Shown here in pieces: positions 17,964-25,360 of a stretch of 64,000 nt of DNA. A model generated the notes under the pieces. That model was given only the letters and a program-made list of their open reading frames with translations, was not told the origin of the DNA and did no database searches. Positions within the stretch are counted from its first letter, which is position 1, and each line of letters begins with the position of its first letter. Source of the stretch: Vibrio rotiferianus CAIM 577 = LMG 21460 (GTDB lineage: Bacteria > Pseudomonadota > Gammaproteobacteria > Enterobacterales > Vibrionaceae). The translations under genes and the position numbers were made by a program. Location of the stretch: positions 34,302-98,301 of the forward strand of contig NZ_APHW01000102.1 of NCBI RefSeq assembly GCF_002741985.1, written 5' to 3'.

Positions 17964-18830
17964 ATGCAAGGTATCCTCTCTATACAATCGCATGTTTCTT
18001 TTGGCCATGCTGGTAACAGCAGTGCTGTTTTCCCAATGCAACGCATGGGTTTCGAAGTGTGGCCTATTCACACCGTTCAATTTTCTAACCACACCCAATA
18101 TCAAGAAGGTTGGACGGGTCGTGCGTTTTCTGCTGATGACATCAACGAGTTGGTTCGTGGCCTTAGCAATATAGGCGCCCTGGACAAATGCCAGGCAGTG
18201 CTTACGGGCTATCAAGGCAGCGCAGAGCAGTGTCTTGCCGTTGCTGAAACGGTCGCAAAAGTGAAACAAGCTAACCCAGAAGCTCTGTATGTGTGTGATC
18301 CGGTAATGGGCGCTCCTGACAAAGGCTGTATTGTTGCTCCGGGTATCGCAGATCATTTATTGACTCGTCTAATGCCAATGGCTGATGTGATAGTCCCTAA
18401 CCAGTTTGAACTGTCTCAATTTGCAGAGATGGAAATCCATACCTTGGATGATGCGATTGAAGCTTGTCAGCGCGCATTAGCAAAAGGTCCCAAAGTGGTA
18501 TTGGTGAAACACCTGTACTGTCTGTCCGATACGAGCTTCAATATGTTATTGGCTACGCAGGAAGGTACTTTCCTTGCTAAGCGTCCTCAATTTGAATTTG
18601 AAAAAGCACCAGTAGGTGTTGGTGATTTGATTTCAGCGATCTTTACCGCAGGCTTGTTAAAAGGCTGGACACCAAAACAAGCGTTCCAGCATTGTCATGA
18701 TGCTTGCTATGGCGTATTGAATGCGACTCACCAAGCCGGTGAGTGGGAGCTGCAAACAATCGCGGCACAACAAGAGTTTGTTGACCCTAGCGAGCATTTC
18801 CCATTAGAAGAAGTTGCATCAAGTAAGTAG
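17964..18830 (+). CDS. pdxY: Pyridoxal kinase PdxY
   Basis: Cytosolic ribokinase-superfamily enzyme phosphorylating pyridoxal to PLP in the salvage pathway. 288 residues; N-terminal I-Q-S-H-V-S-F-G-H-A-G-N-S-S-A and V-W-P-I-H-T-V-Q-F-S-N-H-T-Q-Y are the substrate-binding signatures of the family; D-P-V-M-G (about 112-116) and C-terminal G-V-G-D-L-I-S-A with the catalytic Asp (about 221) are present. It starts with ATG after AAGAAGAGGTCTGGTACT. SpeF, two genes upstream, needs PLP, so the placement may secure cofactor during induction (inference). Confidence 0.92.
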   Translation: MQGILSIQSHVSFGHAGNSSAVFPMQRMGFEVWPIHTVQFSNHTQYQEGWTGRAFSADDINELVRGLSNIGALDKCQAVLTGYQGSAEQCLAVAETVAKVKQANPEALYVCDPVMGAPDKGCIVAPGIADHLLTRLMPMADVIVPNQFELSQFAEMEIHTLDDAIEACQRALAKGPKVVLVKHLYCLSDTSFNMLLATQEGTFLAKRPQFEFEKAPVGVGDLISAIFTAGLLKGWTPKQAFQHCHDACYGVLNATHQAGEWELQTIAAQQEFVDPSEHFPLEEVASSK

Positions 18831-18844
18831 CTTTGAGTTTAAAT

Positions 18845-18875
18845 AAAAAAAGGGAGCCAATTGGCTCCCTTTTTA
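18845..18875. terminator. Bidirectional terminator between pdxY and sstT
   Basis: Near-perfect palindrome AAAAAGGGAGCCAATTGGC followed by TCCCTTTTT; it works for pdxY (plus) and sstT (minus), which converge here. Confidence 0.85.
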
Positions 18876-18892
18876 CATTTTGTATGCGAGTA

Positions 18893-20110
18893 CTATTGCG
18901 CTTTTTGCTGTTCTGCTTTGCAAACTGCTGCTGTGAAAATAACGTCCGTTGAGCTGTTTAGTGCAGTCTCAGCCGAGTCTTGAATCACACCGATGATGAA
19001 GCCAACTGCTACAACCTGCATTGCTACGTCGTTTGAGATACCAAACAGACCACACGCAAGAGGAATAAGAAGTAGAGAACCACCGGCAACACCAGATGCA
19101 CCACAAGCTGATACAGCAGCCACGATACTTAGCAGTACTGCAGTCATTAGGTCTACTTCAATGCCCATAGTGTGAACGGCAGCTAGGGTTAAAGTAGTGA
19201 TGGTAATTGCAGCACCAGCCATATTGATGGTCGCGCCAAGAGGAATTGAGACAGAGTATGTGTCTTCGTCTAGTTTCAGCTTTTCACAAAGCGCCATGTT
19301 AACTGGGATGTTTGCAGCACTTGAGCGAGTAAAGAATGCGGTTACACCACTTTCACGTAGACATTGGAACACCAGTGGGTAAGGATTCTGCTTTGTCTTT
19401 ACAAAAACAATCGCTGGGTTAACAACTAGAGCGATGACCATCATTGCGCCGAGTAATACAGCAAGAAGGTGAGCATAACCTGCAAGTGCACCAAAGCCTG
19501 TCGTAGCAAAGGTAGAAGCCACTAGGCCAAAGATACCAAATGGAGCAAGACGAATAATGAAGCGAACAATGTGAGAAACGCTGTGGCTTAGATCTTCGAA
19601 TACTGCTTTCGTTGTCGCTGACGCGTGGTGTAGTGCAAGACCAAGACCGACACCCCATGCAAGGATACCAATGTAGTTTGCTTCTACTAGTGCATTTACT
19701 GGGTTATCAACCAGCTTGAAGAGTAACGTTCGCAATACTTCAGCAATGCCTTGAGGTGGCATTGCACCTTCAGCACCGGTTACCAGAGTTAGATTGGTAG
19801 GGAAAAGGAAGCTCAGAACCACGGCGGTCAGTGCTGCGAAGAACGTCCCCATCAGGTATAGAACCACAATTGGGCGCATGTAAGTGTGCTGGTTTTTCTT
19901 TTGGTTCGCAATTGAAGCGGCAACCAAAATAAACACCAAAACTGGAGCGATTGCTTTTAAAGCGCCTACGAATAGGCTACCGAGTAATCCTGCGCTTTCA
20001 GCATGCTCAGGGGCAATCGTTGCGAGCAACGTACCGAGAACAATACCGACGAGGATTTGGAGAACGAGGTTACCACGAGCGTATCGGGCAACGAGACTGT
20101 TGTGTTGCAT
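18893..20110 (-). CDS. sstT: Serine/threonine:Na+ symporter SstT
   Basis: Inner-membrane DAACS-family transporter taking up L-serine and L-threonine with sodium. 405 residues, eight membrane helices plus two re-entrant loops; visible signatures include S-I-A-N-Q-K-K-N-Q-H (about 67-76), F-F-T-R-S-S-A-A-N-I-P-V-N and the D-T-Y-S-V-S-I-P-L-G-A-T-I-N-M-A-G-A-A loop, all characteristic of SstT rather than GltP. The ATG at 20110 is preceded on the minus strand by GCAGGAATGATGT. It is a single gene with AT-rich sequence upstream. Confidence 0.93.
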   Translation of the reverse strand: MQHNSLVARYARGNLVLQILVGIVLGTLLATIAPEHAESAGLLGSLFVGALKAIAPVLVFILVAASIANQKKNQHTYMRPIVVLYLMGTFFAALTAVVLSFLFPTNLTLVTGAEGAMPPQGIAEVLRTLLFKLVDNPVNALVEANYIGILAWGVGLGLALHHASATTKAVFEDLSHSVSHIVRFIIRLAPFGIFGLVASTFATTGFGALAGYAHLLAVLLGAMMVIALVVNPAIVFVKTKQNPYPLVFQCLRESGVTAFFTRSSAANIPVNMALCEKLKLDEDTYSVSIPLGATINMAGAAITITTLTLAAVHTMGIEVDLMTAVLLSIVAAVSACGASGVAGGSLLLIPLACGLFGISNDVAMQVVAVGFIIGVIQDSAETALNSSTDVIFTAAVCKAEQQKAQ

Positions 20111-20313
20111 ACATCATTCCTGCAATTTGATTACTTATCCTGTTTTTATAAATCCAGCCATTTTCTTGCTGAATATCACATATCTTAGCTTGGTAATATT
20201 TTGTGTCTAGTTTTAGTTTGTTTTTAGTTTAAATGTTTGCTCAATGTTGATTTAATTGATGTTAAATGTTGTAAAGTATTGTCTGTTATGAAAGGTGTGA
20301 TTTTATAAAGTTA

Positions 20314-20338
20314 TAAAAAAAGGAGGCGTTAGCCTCCT
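20314..20338 (-). terminator. Terminator after rsgA-type gene
   Basis: Minus strand GGAGGC / GCCTCC with a TAAC loop and seven T. Confidence 0.85.
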
Positions 20339-20368
20339 ATGTTCTATGGTTTTTCTAGATATAACAAT

Positions 20369-21445
20369 CTAGTAACCTTGTTGTCGTTTACGCTTTTCAC
20401 CCACAACATTGCGCACCATTTTTCCGAACTGTTTGTTCTGCGCTCGCTGCTTAGCGAGAGTCGCTCCATTATGGGCTTGTTCTCGCAATAACTTCTGGTA
20501 GTTGGTAAAGCGGCGTAACTCCAATGAACCACCTTCAATTGCGGCTTGAACCGCACATCCAGGTTCGGTTTGATGTTGGCAATCATTGAATCGGCAGCTT
20601 TCTGCTAGCGCTTCAATATCAGCAAAAGTTTCGCTGACTCCTGCTTCACTGTCTGCCAACTGGATCTCACGCATTCCCGGTGTGTCCATTATGATTGCAC
20701 CAGAGGGCAGTAGATGGATTGAACGAGAGGTTGTAGTGTGTCGACCTTTGCTGTCATCTTCGCGAATACCACCAGTTGCTTGTTCTTGCTCGCCAAGTAG
20801 GGTGTTCACTAAGGTGGACTTTCCTACCCCAGAAGAGCCGATGAACGCAACGGTCTGGCCTTCGCCACACCAACTCATCAATTTGGTGACGCTTGATTCA
20901 TCCAGACCATTAACGCTTTCTACCATAAGCAGAGGATCAAGCTTTTGTACCTGAGCTGTAAGCTCATCAGCATCGTCACATAAGTCGGCTTTTGTCAGCA
21001 CAATGACGGGCTCGACGTCGGATTCATTGATGAGTGCTAAGTAACGCTCAATTCGGCTAAGGTTAAAATCGTGGTTGAGTGAACACACGATAAATACCGT
21101 ATCCACGTTGGCGGCGATAAGCTGCTCGGCTACTTTACTGCCCGCGGCTTTGCGACTAAATAAACTACGGCGTTCAAGCAAACGAGAAAACTGTTGCTGG
21201 TGGTTTAATATTACCCAGTCGCCGACGGTCATGCTGGGTAGCGAGGCTTGGATTGGTAAGTGGGTTTCACCTTGTTCGCTAACCACGACATAGCCACTAC
21301 GATGGTGAGCAATCACTCGTGCAAAGAGTGTGTCTTCGTAATCGTCTAACGTTAGTTGTTGTTGAAAAAATGGTTTCCAACCTAATAGCTTTAGTGGGTT
21401 AGGTTGAGTAAGTAGTGATTCACAAAAAGAATGTGTTTTATTCAT
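20369..21445 (-). CDS. rsgA: RsgA-type ribosome small-subunit biogenesis GTPase
   Basis: Circularly permuted GTPase that checks late 30S assembly. 358 residues: an OB-fold (about 40-100), then permuted G motifs in the order G4 T-K-A-D (151-154), G1 G-S-S-G-V-G-K-S-T (203-211), G3 D-T-P-G (254-257), and a C-terminal zinc finger with C284, C289, H291, C297. The permuted order and zinc ligands fix the family. Vibrio also carry a main rsgA on the large chromosome, so this may be a paralogue (inference; not testable in the window). A structured leader with a possible short peptide precedes it. The ATG is at 21445. Confidence 0.88.
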   Translation of the reverse strand: MNKTHSFCESLLTQPNPLKLLGWKPFFQQQLTLDDYEDTLFARVIAHHRSGYVVVSEQGETHLPIQASLPSMTVGDWVILNHQQQFSRLLERRSLFSRKAAGSKVAEQLIAANVDTVFIVCSLNHDFNLSRIERYLALINESDVEPVIVLTKADLCDDADELTAQVQKLDPLLMVESVNGLDESSVTKLMSWCGEGQTVAFIGSSGVGKSTLVNTLLGEQEQATGGIREDDSKGRHTTTSRSIHLLPSGAIIMDTPGMREIQLADSEAGVSETFADIEALAESCRFNDCQHQTEPGCAVQAAIEGGSLELRRFTNYQKLLREQAHNGATLAKQRAQNKQFGKMVRNVVGEKRKRQQGY

Positions 21446-21698
21446 TGTTGAATTATCCCGGGCGCAACAAAGCGCCTTAATACAAATCGCATTAGGGTCT
21501 AATTCGCATAGAGCTGACCCCGGTGAAGACCGGGCAAAGAAGGGAGGTGTTGTGGCTTAGCCACGAGAAAAAGTGGACGTTTACCCTTTCGCTGCCCAGT
21601 TAGTGTTTGTCATTACAATCATCATATTTCCTCTTGGTTGGTGAGTTAACGGCCGGAGTATAGCGGCTGTGATTCGATTCTTACAACTCCTTTGCGTT
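21446..21698 (-). promoter_or_regulatory. Structured leader of rsgA-type gene
   Basis: About 250 bases upstream of rsgA on the minus strand with hairpins CCCGGTCTTCACCGGG (about 21517-21532) and GGCGC TTTGTT GCGCC (about 21462-21477). The second lies shortly before the start codon. Together with the short frame at 21581-21625 it resembles a leader-peptide attenuation arrangement; this is inference. Confidence 0.35.
21581..21625 (-). CDS. Possible 14-residue leader peptide before rsgA
   Basis: Short frame M-M-I-V-M-T-N-T-N-W-A-A-K-G-stop, with AGAGGAAAT directly before the ATG, an unusually good ribosome site for chance. It is followed by two strong hairpins and then rsgA about 135 bases downstream. 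No family is recognised. Confidence 0.35.
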   Translation of the reverse strand: MMIVMTNTNWAAKG

Positions 21699-22001
21699 TT
21701 ATATGTGTTTTATTCGACGTTCTTCCATCTCTTGCGAATAAGTATTGGCTTTTACGCCATAGATAATTTGGATATGTCGCTCATCAATGATCACCACACC
21801 ATGTGCCCCGTGTGCTTTCAATGCTTTTTGACTCACGATAGCAGTGTCTTTTAGAGTTAGGCGTAACCTTGTCGCGCAAGCACCAGTTTCCACCAAATTA
21901 TCCATGCCACCAATAGCGTCAATGATGGTATCAACGTCCTGTTCCAGATTTGGATTCACTTGCGTCAGCATTTTAAATACGCGAGAAAGGGCTTTTAACA
22001 T
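21699..22001 (-). CDS. Solo PTS EIIB domain, glucose/N-acetylglucosamine type
   Basis: A 100-residue protein starting at the ATG at 22001 (the frame extends to a TTG at 22025 without support). It is a complete EIIB domain of the glucose superfamily: I-I-D-A-I-G-G-M-D-N-L, then the phosphocysteine motif G-A-C-A-T-R-L-R-L-T-L-K-D, and G-V-V-I-I-D-E-R-H-I-Q-I-I-Y-G. No EIIC or EIIA gene is near, so it is either a phosphoryl-carrying partner for a transporter elsewhere or a regulatory remnant. No terminator or strong ribosome site is evident, but the phosphorylation site is intact. Confidence 0.7.
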   Translation of the reverse strand: MLKALSRVFKMLTQVNPNLEQDVDTIIDAIGGMDNLVETGACATRLRLTLKDTAIVSQKALKAHGAHGVVIIDERHIQIIYGVKANTYSQEMEERRIKHI

Positions 22002-22140
22002 GGTGAGAAACTCGTTTGGCAGCAAAGCCTTGTTTATATCTCAGCTGCGGTCTATTGACTCTGATTTAGAACACAAAAGTTAGCATTGGGAAATGGGAGG
22101 GCAGCTTATGTTTATTGATAGGAGAAAATGTTGGGGGAAT

Positions 22141-22168
22141 AAAAAAGCTCCTCATGCAGAGGAGCTTT
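22141..22168 (-). terminator. Terminator of the copper/SCO operon
   Basis: Minus strand AAAGCTCCTC / GAGGAGCTTTTTT with a TGCAT loop. Confidence 0.85.
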
Positions 22169-22190
22169 GGCTTGATGTTCCGAGCAAGAA

Positions 22191-22658
22191 TCAGTGGTGA
22201 TGTTCGTGCTTTTTCATTCCTGCCATGACTTTCTTCACTGGAGCGGTAAAGCTTTGCTTTTGACCGTTGCCGTAAGTCACTGTGACTTCGATTTCGTCGC
22301 CTTCGTTAAGTGGCTTTTTAAGGTCAAATAGCATGATATGCAGGCTGCCCGGTTTTAGCTCTGTGGTTTCTTTTGCCGTTAATGTGATGTGGTCTACCTG
22401 ACGCATCTTCATTACGTCACCTTCTTTAATCACATCGTGCAGTTCGACTTTACCCGCTGCTGGTGTTTCTGCCGCGACGATATTGATGTCTTCTTGGCTA
22501 CGGTTAGCAAAAGTGACAAAGACCGCACTAGTGACAGCGCCTGGCGCCATTGCTCGCGCATACGGCTCATGTGGCATCACGTTGAGATTCGCTTGTGCCA
22601 AAGGGCTTAGAAGTAGGGCGGAGAGTGCCAACGTTTTGATTGCATGCTTAGCTTTCAT
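22191..22658 (-). CDS. PCu(A)C-type periplasmic copper chaperone
   Basis: A 155-residue exported protein: signal peptide cleaved after A-Q-A (about 23), then a cupredoxin-like domain with the exact family motif H-(x10)-M-(x21)-H-x-M at H74, M85, H107, M109, which binds Cu(I). The family delivers copper to the CuA site of cytochrome oxidase, often with Sco proteins. The C-terminus is K-K-H-E-H-H-H, an extra metal-binding tail. Its ATG lies within the last codons of the sco gene (11-bp overlap), so translation is coupled. Last gene of the operon. Confidence 0.9.
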   Translation of the reverse strand: MKAKHAIKTLALSALLLSPLAQANLNVMPHEPYARAMAPGAVTSAVFVTFANRSQEDINIVAAETPAAGKVELHDVIKEGDVMKMRQVDHITLTAKETTELKPGSLHIMLFDLKKPLNEGDEIEVTVTYGNGQKQSFTAPVKKVMAGMKKHEHHH

Positions 22659-23259
22659 TGGTTTTTCCTTCTGCAGTCAGTTTGGTTATCGCCTCGACAA
22701 TTGGTGCAGGCGTTAAGGTATGCGGCACTTTGGTGATGAGTGTGCCGTCAGGCTTTAAGAAATAGAAGTAAGAACTATGGTCGAGCGTGTATTTCAGCTC
22801 TGAGCCTTCGAGTTCCGTTTTACGGAAAATAACACCGTACTTGTGGGCAAGTGGAGTTGTCACCTCGAGTGGCGCTGACAAACCTTCAATCATAGGGTGG
22901 AAGTAGTGAGCATATTTCGCTGACGCATCTGCTTCGTCGCGTTCTGGATCAAGCGAGATGAACATCGGACGTAGCTGGGATTTTTGTGTATCGTCAATTT
23001 GATTGAGTGCGCCTGCCAGCATAGCTAAAGATGTTGGGCAAACGTCCGGGCAGCGTGTAAAGCCAAAATAAACGATGCGAATACGATCATCGCTGGTATC
23101 GAAGATATCGACGGGTTTCTCGCCTTCACCAAACAACACGCTTTGCTCCGTCGAGACTTGCTGTTTTTTCTCGACGTCTTTTTGTCCGTCTAGGTAAGTT
23201 TTAGCGCCAAAGCCGAGGACAAAAGCCACAACGAGAAAGAGAGACCAATTACGGCTCAT
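22648..23259 (-). CDS. SCO1/SenC-family copper/thiol protein
   Basis: A 203-residue thioredoxin-fold protein anchored by an N-terminal membrane segment (about 5-22). Copper ligands/redox cysteines C70 and C74 (C-P-D-V-C-P) and H161 (T-L-D-H-S-S) are all present. Family members load copper into cytochrome oxidase or keep its cysteines reduced. It sits between a 141-residue envelope protein and the PCu(A)C chaperone with 9-bp and overlapping junctions, a typical CuA-assembly operon. No cytochrome oxidase genes lie in the window. Confidence 0.9.
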   Translation of the reverse strand: MSRNWSLFLVVAFVLGFGAKTYLDGQKDVEKKQQVSTEQSVLFGEGEKPVDIFDTSDDRIRIVYFGFTRCPDVCPTSLAMLAGALNQIDDTQKSQLRPMFISLDPERDEADASAKYAHYFHPMIEGLSAPLEVTTPLAHKYGVIFRKTELEGSELKYTLDHSSYFYFLKPDGTLITKVPHTLTPAPIVEAITKLTAEGKTNES

Positions 23260-23268
23260 ATCAATTCC

Positions 23269-23694
23269 TTATCTTTGCATTTTTAGGGCTGGATAGATGG
23301 TGTCTTTGCCATCTGAAAGCTCACCAACCCACGTCATTGCATCGTGTGTACAAACGGGCAATATCACATCACCCACGAATTTACCTGGCGCCACTTTCTT
23401 CAGCATGAATTTTGGCTCGCCCATTTCCATTTCTCGCCCAACCAAGCTTAATACAAGCTGATCGGCGTCGCTGCCTTGCCATTCGACTTCGAGCTTCGCA
23501 GGGATCAAAGGTTGAGCAGTATCGACGCTGAGCGTCATCGCAACATCATTTTGGATGCAAGGGTCGGTAGAAAGGAAACAGTATTCATCGAGCGATTTAG
23601 GCTCGGGTGCTGAGGAAAAATTTTTGATGAGGGTAGGCGCGTAAAAGCCGGCGACCAGTGCCACGGCTATCCCTGCGATTTGTAACACTTTCAT
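23269..23694 (-). CDS. Membrane-anchored protein of the copper/SCO operon, unknown
   Basis: 141 residues with a single N-terminal membrane segment (about 4-22), then a periplasmic beta-rich domain containing cysteines in Y-C-F-L-S-T-D-P-C (about 39-47) and a later C-T-H-D (about 115). The Cys/His content and its place as first gene of the sco operon (9 bp to sco) suggest copper handling or oxidase assembly. No named family is recognised. The start ATG is at 23694. Confidence 0.75.
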   Translation of the reverse strand: MKVLQIAGIAVALVAGFYAPTLIKNFSSAPEPKSLDEYCFLSTDPCIQNDVAMTLSVDTAQPLIPAKLEVEWQGSDADQLVLSLVGREMEMGEPKFMLKKVAPGKFVGDVILPVCTHDAMTWVGELSDGKDTIYPALKMQR

Positions 23695-23840
23695 TAAGAT
23701 TCAGTACTTATCACTTAACATTGAGTGCATCCTAGCACAGATGGCATATATGAAAACTCGTGACTTCGACAAACTGTGCACTATACCCAGTAACCTAGTT
23801 TTGAATTGAATCGGGGATATGTACTTGAACCCACACCAAT

Positions 23841-23870
23841 AAAAAAGCGGAGCCATTGGCTCCGCTTCTA
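23841..23870 (-). terminator. Terminator after popT
   Basis: Minus strand AAGCGGAGCCA / TGGCTCCGCTT followed by TTTTT. Confidence 0.85.
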
Positions 23871-23893
23871 AAATTACTGACGTGCAATTATGG

Positions 23894-24811
23894 TTATTTG
23901 TCTGAGTCTGCAAACTTCTCTAAACCAAGTACCAGCGCGATTGCTGCCAGCATCATCACGACAGCCAACACAAGTTGTGAAGGTTGAGAAGTGATGTGCT
24001 CAAACTCAAATGGTGACAGGTTATTTTGCAGTAGTGGTACTTGCTCGCCTTTCGAGTTGGTGCGCCATGTTAGCGTCTCTTTCCAAGGCCAGATCTTTGG
24101 TAGCGTGCCGATCATCAAGCCCGTTAGGAACATCAAGGTTAAATCGCGGAACTTGCGTAGTAACCAAGATAGCAGGTGAGAGAAGGACAGAAGACCAACA
24201 ACACAGCCTGCAAGGAACAGCGCAAGGATATCAATTTGGAAACCTTTAACCGCACCTAAAACGGGAGTGTACATGCCGATCAACAGCAGAATAAAGCTTC
24301 CAGAGATACCCGGTAGGATCATTGCACAGATCGCGATAGCGCCAGCAAGAATGGTGTTGATCGCCGTTGGTTCCATGTGGAGTGGTTTAAGTACAGTGAT
24401 ACAGTAAGCGAAGCCAATTCCAACCAACAGCGCAACAAAGCGAATCGCATCACGTTGTTCTACTTGGCGGATGATGTGATATACAGAGACCAAGATTAGG
24501 CCGAAGAAGAATGACCAAATTGGGATTGGGTGTGTTTCCAGCAGCCACGTGATCAGCTTTGCCAACGTTGCAATACTGGTAAGGATGCCCGCAAACAATG
24601 AGATTAGGAAGAAGCCATTAATGTGATTAAATGCGGCTTTGAAGCCTTCTTTTCTCCAAATTGAAAAAAGAGAAGGGTTAATGCGACGGATACTCTCGAG
24701 CAAAGTGTCATAAATACCAGTTATAAATGCGATGGTGCCGCCTGATACGCCTGGTACGACATCAGCTGCACCCATGGCTATCCCTTTAAAGAAGGTAGTT
24801 AAATAGTTCAT
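23894..24811 (-). CDS. popT: DUF368 polyprenyl-phosphate translocase PopT
   Basis: Polytopic inner-membrane protein, 305 residues, 8 or so helices. It has the DUF368 duplicated signature: A-M-G-A-A-D-V-V-P-G-V-S-G-G-T-I-A-F (about 12-29) and A-M-I-L-P-G-I-S-G-S-F-I-L-L (about 161-174). DUF368 proteins have been shown, in Vibrio cholerae among others, to recycle undecaprenyl phosphate across the membrane for cell-wall and envelope polymer synthesis. It is monocistronic, with the Qrr RNA gene upstream on the other strand. The minus-strand start ATG follows TAAAGAAGG-like sequence poorly; AAATGAACT surrounds it. Confidence 0.88.
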   Translation of the reverse strand: MNYLTTFFKGIAMGAADVVPGVSGGTIAFITGIYDTLLESIRRINPSLFSIWRKEGFKAAFNHINGFFLISLFAGILTSIATLAKLITWLLETHPIPIWSFFFGLILVSVYHIIRQVEQRDAIRFVALLVGIGFAYCITVLKPLHMEPTAINTILAGAIAICAMILPGISGSFILLLIGMYTPVLGAVKGFQIDILALFLAGCVVGLLSFSHLLSWLLRKFRDLTLMFLTGLMIGTLPKIWPWKETLTWRTNSKGEQVPLLQNNLSPFEFEHITSQPSQLVLAVVMMLAAIALVLGLEKFADSDK

Positions 24812-24959
24812 TTCTCAAATACTAAGTCATGTAAGTGGCAGTGAGTATACAAACATTGATGTCAAAAAAGTATGAATTCATATTCAATTTCTTGTAGGGA
24901 TGTGTAACTAGATAAGATGGCCTAATTCTGATGAGTTAATTATCATCACTTTAGCCTTG

Positions 24960-24972
24960 TTGCATGTTGCAA
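24960..24972. promoter_or_regulatory. LuxO binding site 1 upstream of qrr
   Basis: TTGCATGTTGCAA, matching the LuxO operator TTGCA-N3-TGCAA, about 134 bp upstream of the predicted Qrr start. Confidence 0.8.
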
Positions 24973-24992
24973 TTTCATTTCGCAACTTTGTT

Positions 24993-25005
24993 TTGCATAA
25001 TGCAA
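24993..25005. promoter_or_regulatory. LuxO binding site 2 upstream of qrr
   Basis: TTGCATAATGCAA, a perfect dyad of the LuxO operator type, about 100 bp upstream of the predicted start; the paired sites are typical of sigma-54 enhancers. Confidence 0.85.
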
Positions 25006-25066
25006 TTATTGGAGAGGGGAAATGATTTGATATGCGACCTTATACCCAAAAATAGCACTTCAAAAG

Positions 25067-25082
25067 TTGGCACGCTTAATGC
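25067..25082 (+). promoter_or_regulatory. Sigma-54 (-24/-12) promoter of qrr
   Basis: TTGGCACGCTTAATGC: the invariant GG (25069-25070) and GC (25081-25082) are separated by exactly 10 bases, as RpoN promoters need. It places the transcript start at about 25094. Confidence 0.9.
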
Positions 25083-25093
25083 ATAATACTTTT

Positions 25094-25201
25094 CGACCCT
25101 TCTTAAGCCGAGGGTCACCTAGCCAACTGACGTTGTTAGTGAATAAAATTTGTTCACAATATATATAAGCCAATCGCACTAATTGCGGTTGGCTATTTTT
25201 T
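25094..25201 (+). ncRNA. qrr: Qrr quorum-regulatory small RNA
   Basis: About 107-nt RNA. It begins CGACCCTTCTTAAGCCGAGG, a first stem (GACCCT / AGGGTC), and then contains the near-invariant Qrr core TCACCTAGCCAACTGACGTT followed by GTTAGTGAA, the region that pairs with luxR/hapR-type and luxO mRNAs via Hfq. It ends in a terminator stem AGCCAATCGCA / TGCGGTTGGCT (25168-25195) and a T-run. With the sigma-54 promoter and two LuxO sites this is a complete Qrr locus. Which of the Vibrio Qrr RNAs (2-5) it is cannot be said; the usual qrr1-luxO linkage is absent, so it is not Qrr1. Confidence 0.95.
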
Positions 25202-25218
25202 GCCTGTTGTATCCCTAG

Positions 25219-25242
25219 TCATCTTGAGGTTACTTGGGTATA
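25219..25242. repeat. Fragment of the Vibrio intergenic repeat end
   Basis: TCATCTTGAGGTTACTTGGG then TATA matches the right terminal repeat of the element at 59123-59389 with few changes. A matching left end TATACCCAA stands at 25041, so the qrr unit is bracketed by inverted ends about 200 bp apart. Confidence 0.5.
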
Positions 25243-25300
25243 TATGTACAACGTTTCTTACGTGCTTTGCAATTTGCACTTTTCAAAGATTATTGAGTAA

Positions 25301-25332
25301 TAAAAAAGGGCTGACGCATTACGCCAACCCTT
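25301..25332 (-). terminator. Terminator after malT
   Basis: Minus strand AAGGGTTGGCG / CGTCAGCCCTT (two wobble pairs) with a TAATG loop and TTTTTT tail. Confidence 0.75.
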
Positions 25333-25360
25333 ATGTTTACGCTTTATTTAATCCGCTAAA

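Noticed and set aside
17892..18356. 154-codon minus-strand frame opposite pdxY
   Set aside because: Antisense shadow of pdxY, which has full family motifs.
23782..23796. TATACCCAGTAACCT as another repeat end
   Set aside because: Only the first 15 bases match (one base missing) and no partner end is found nearby.
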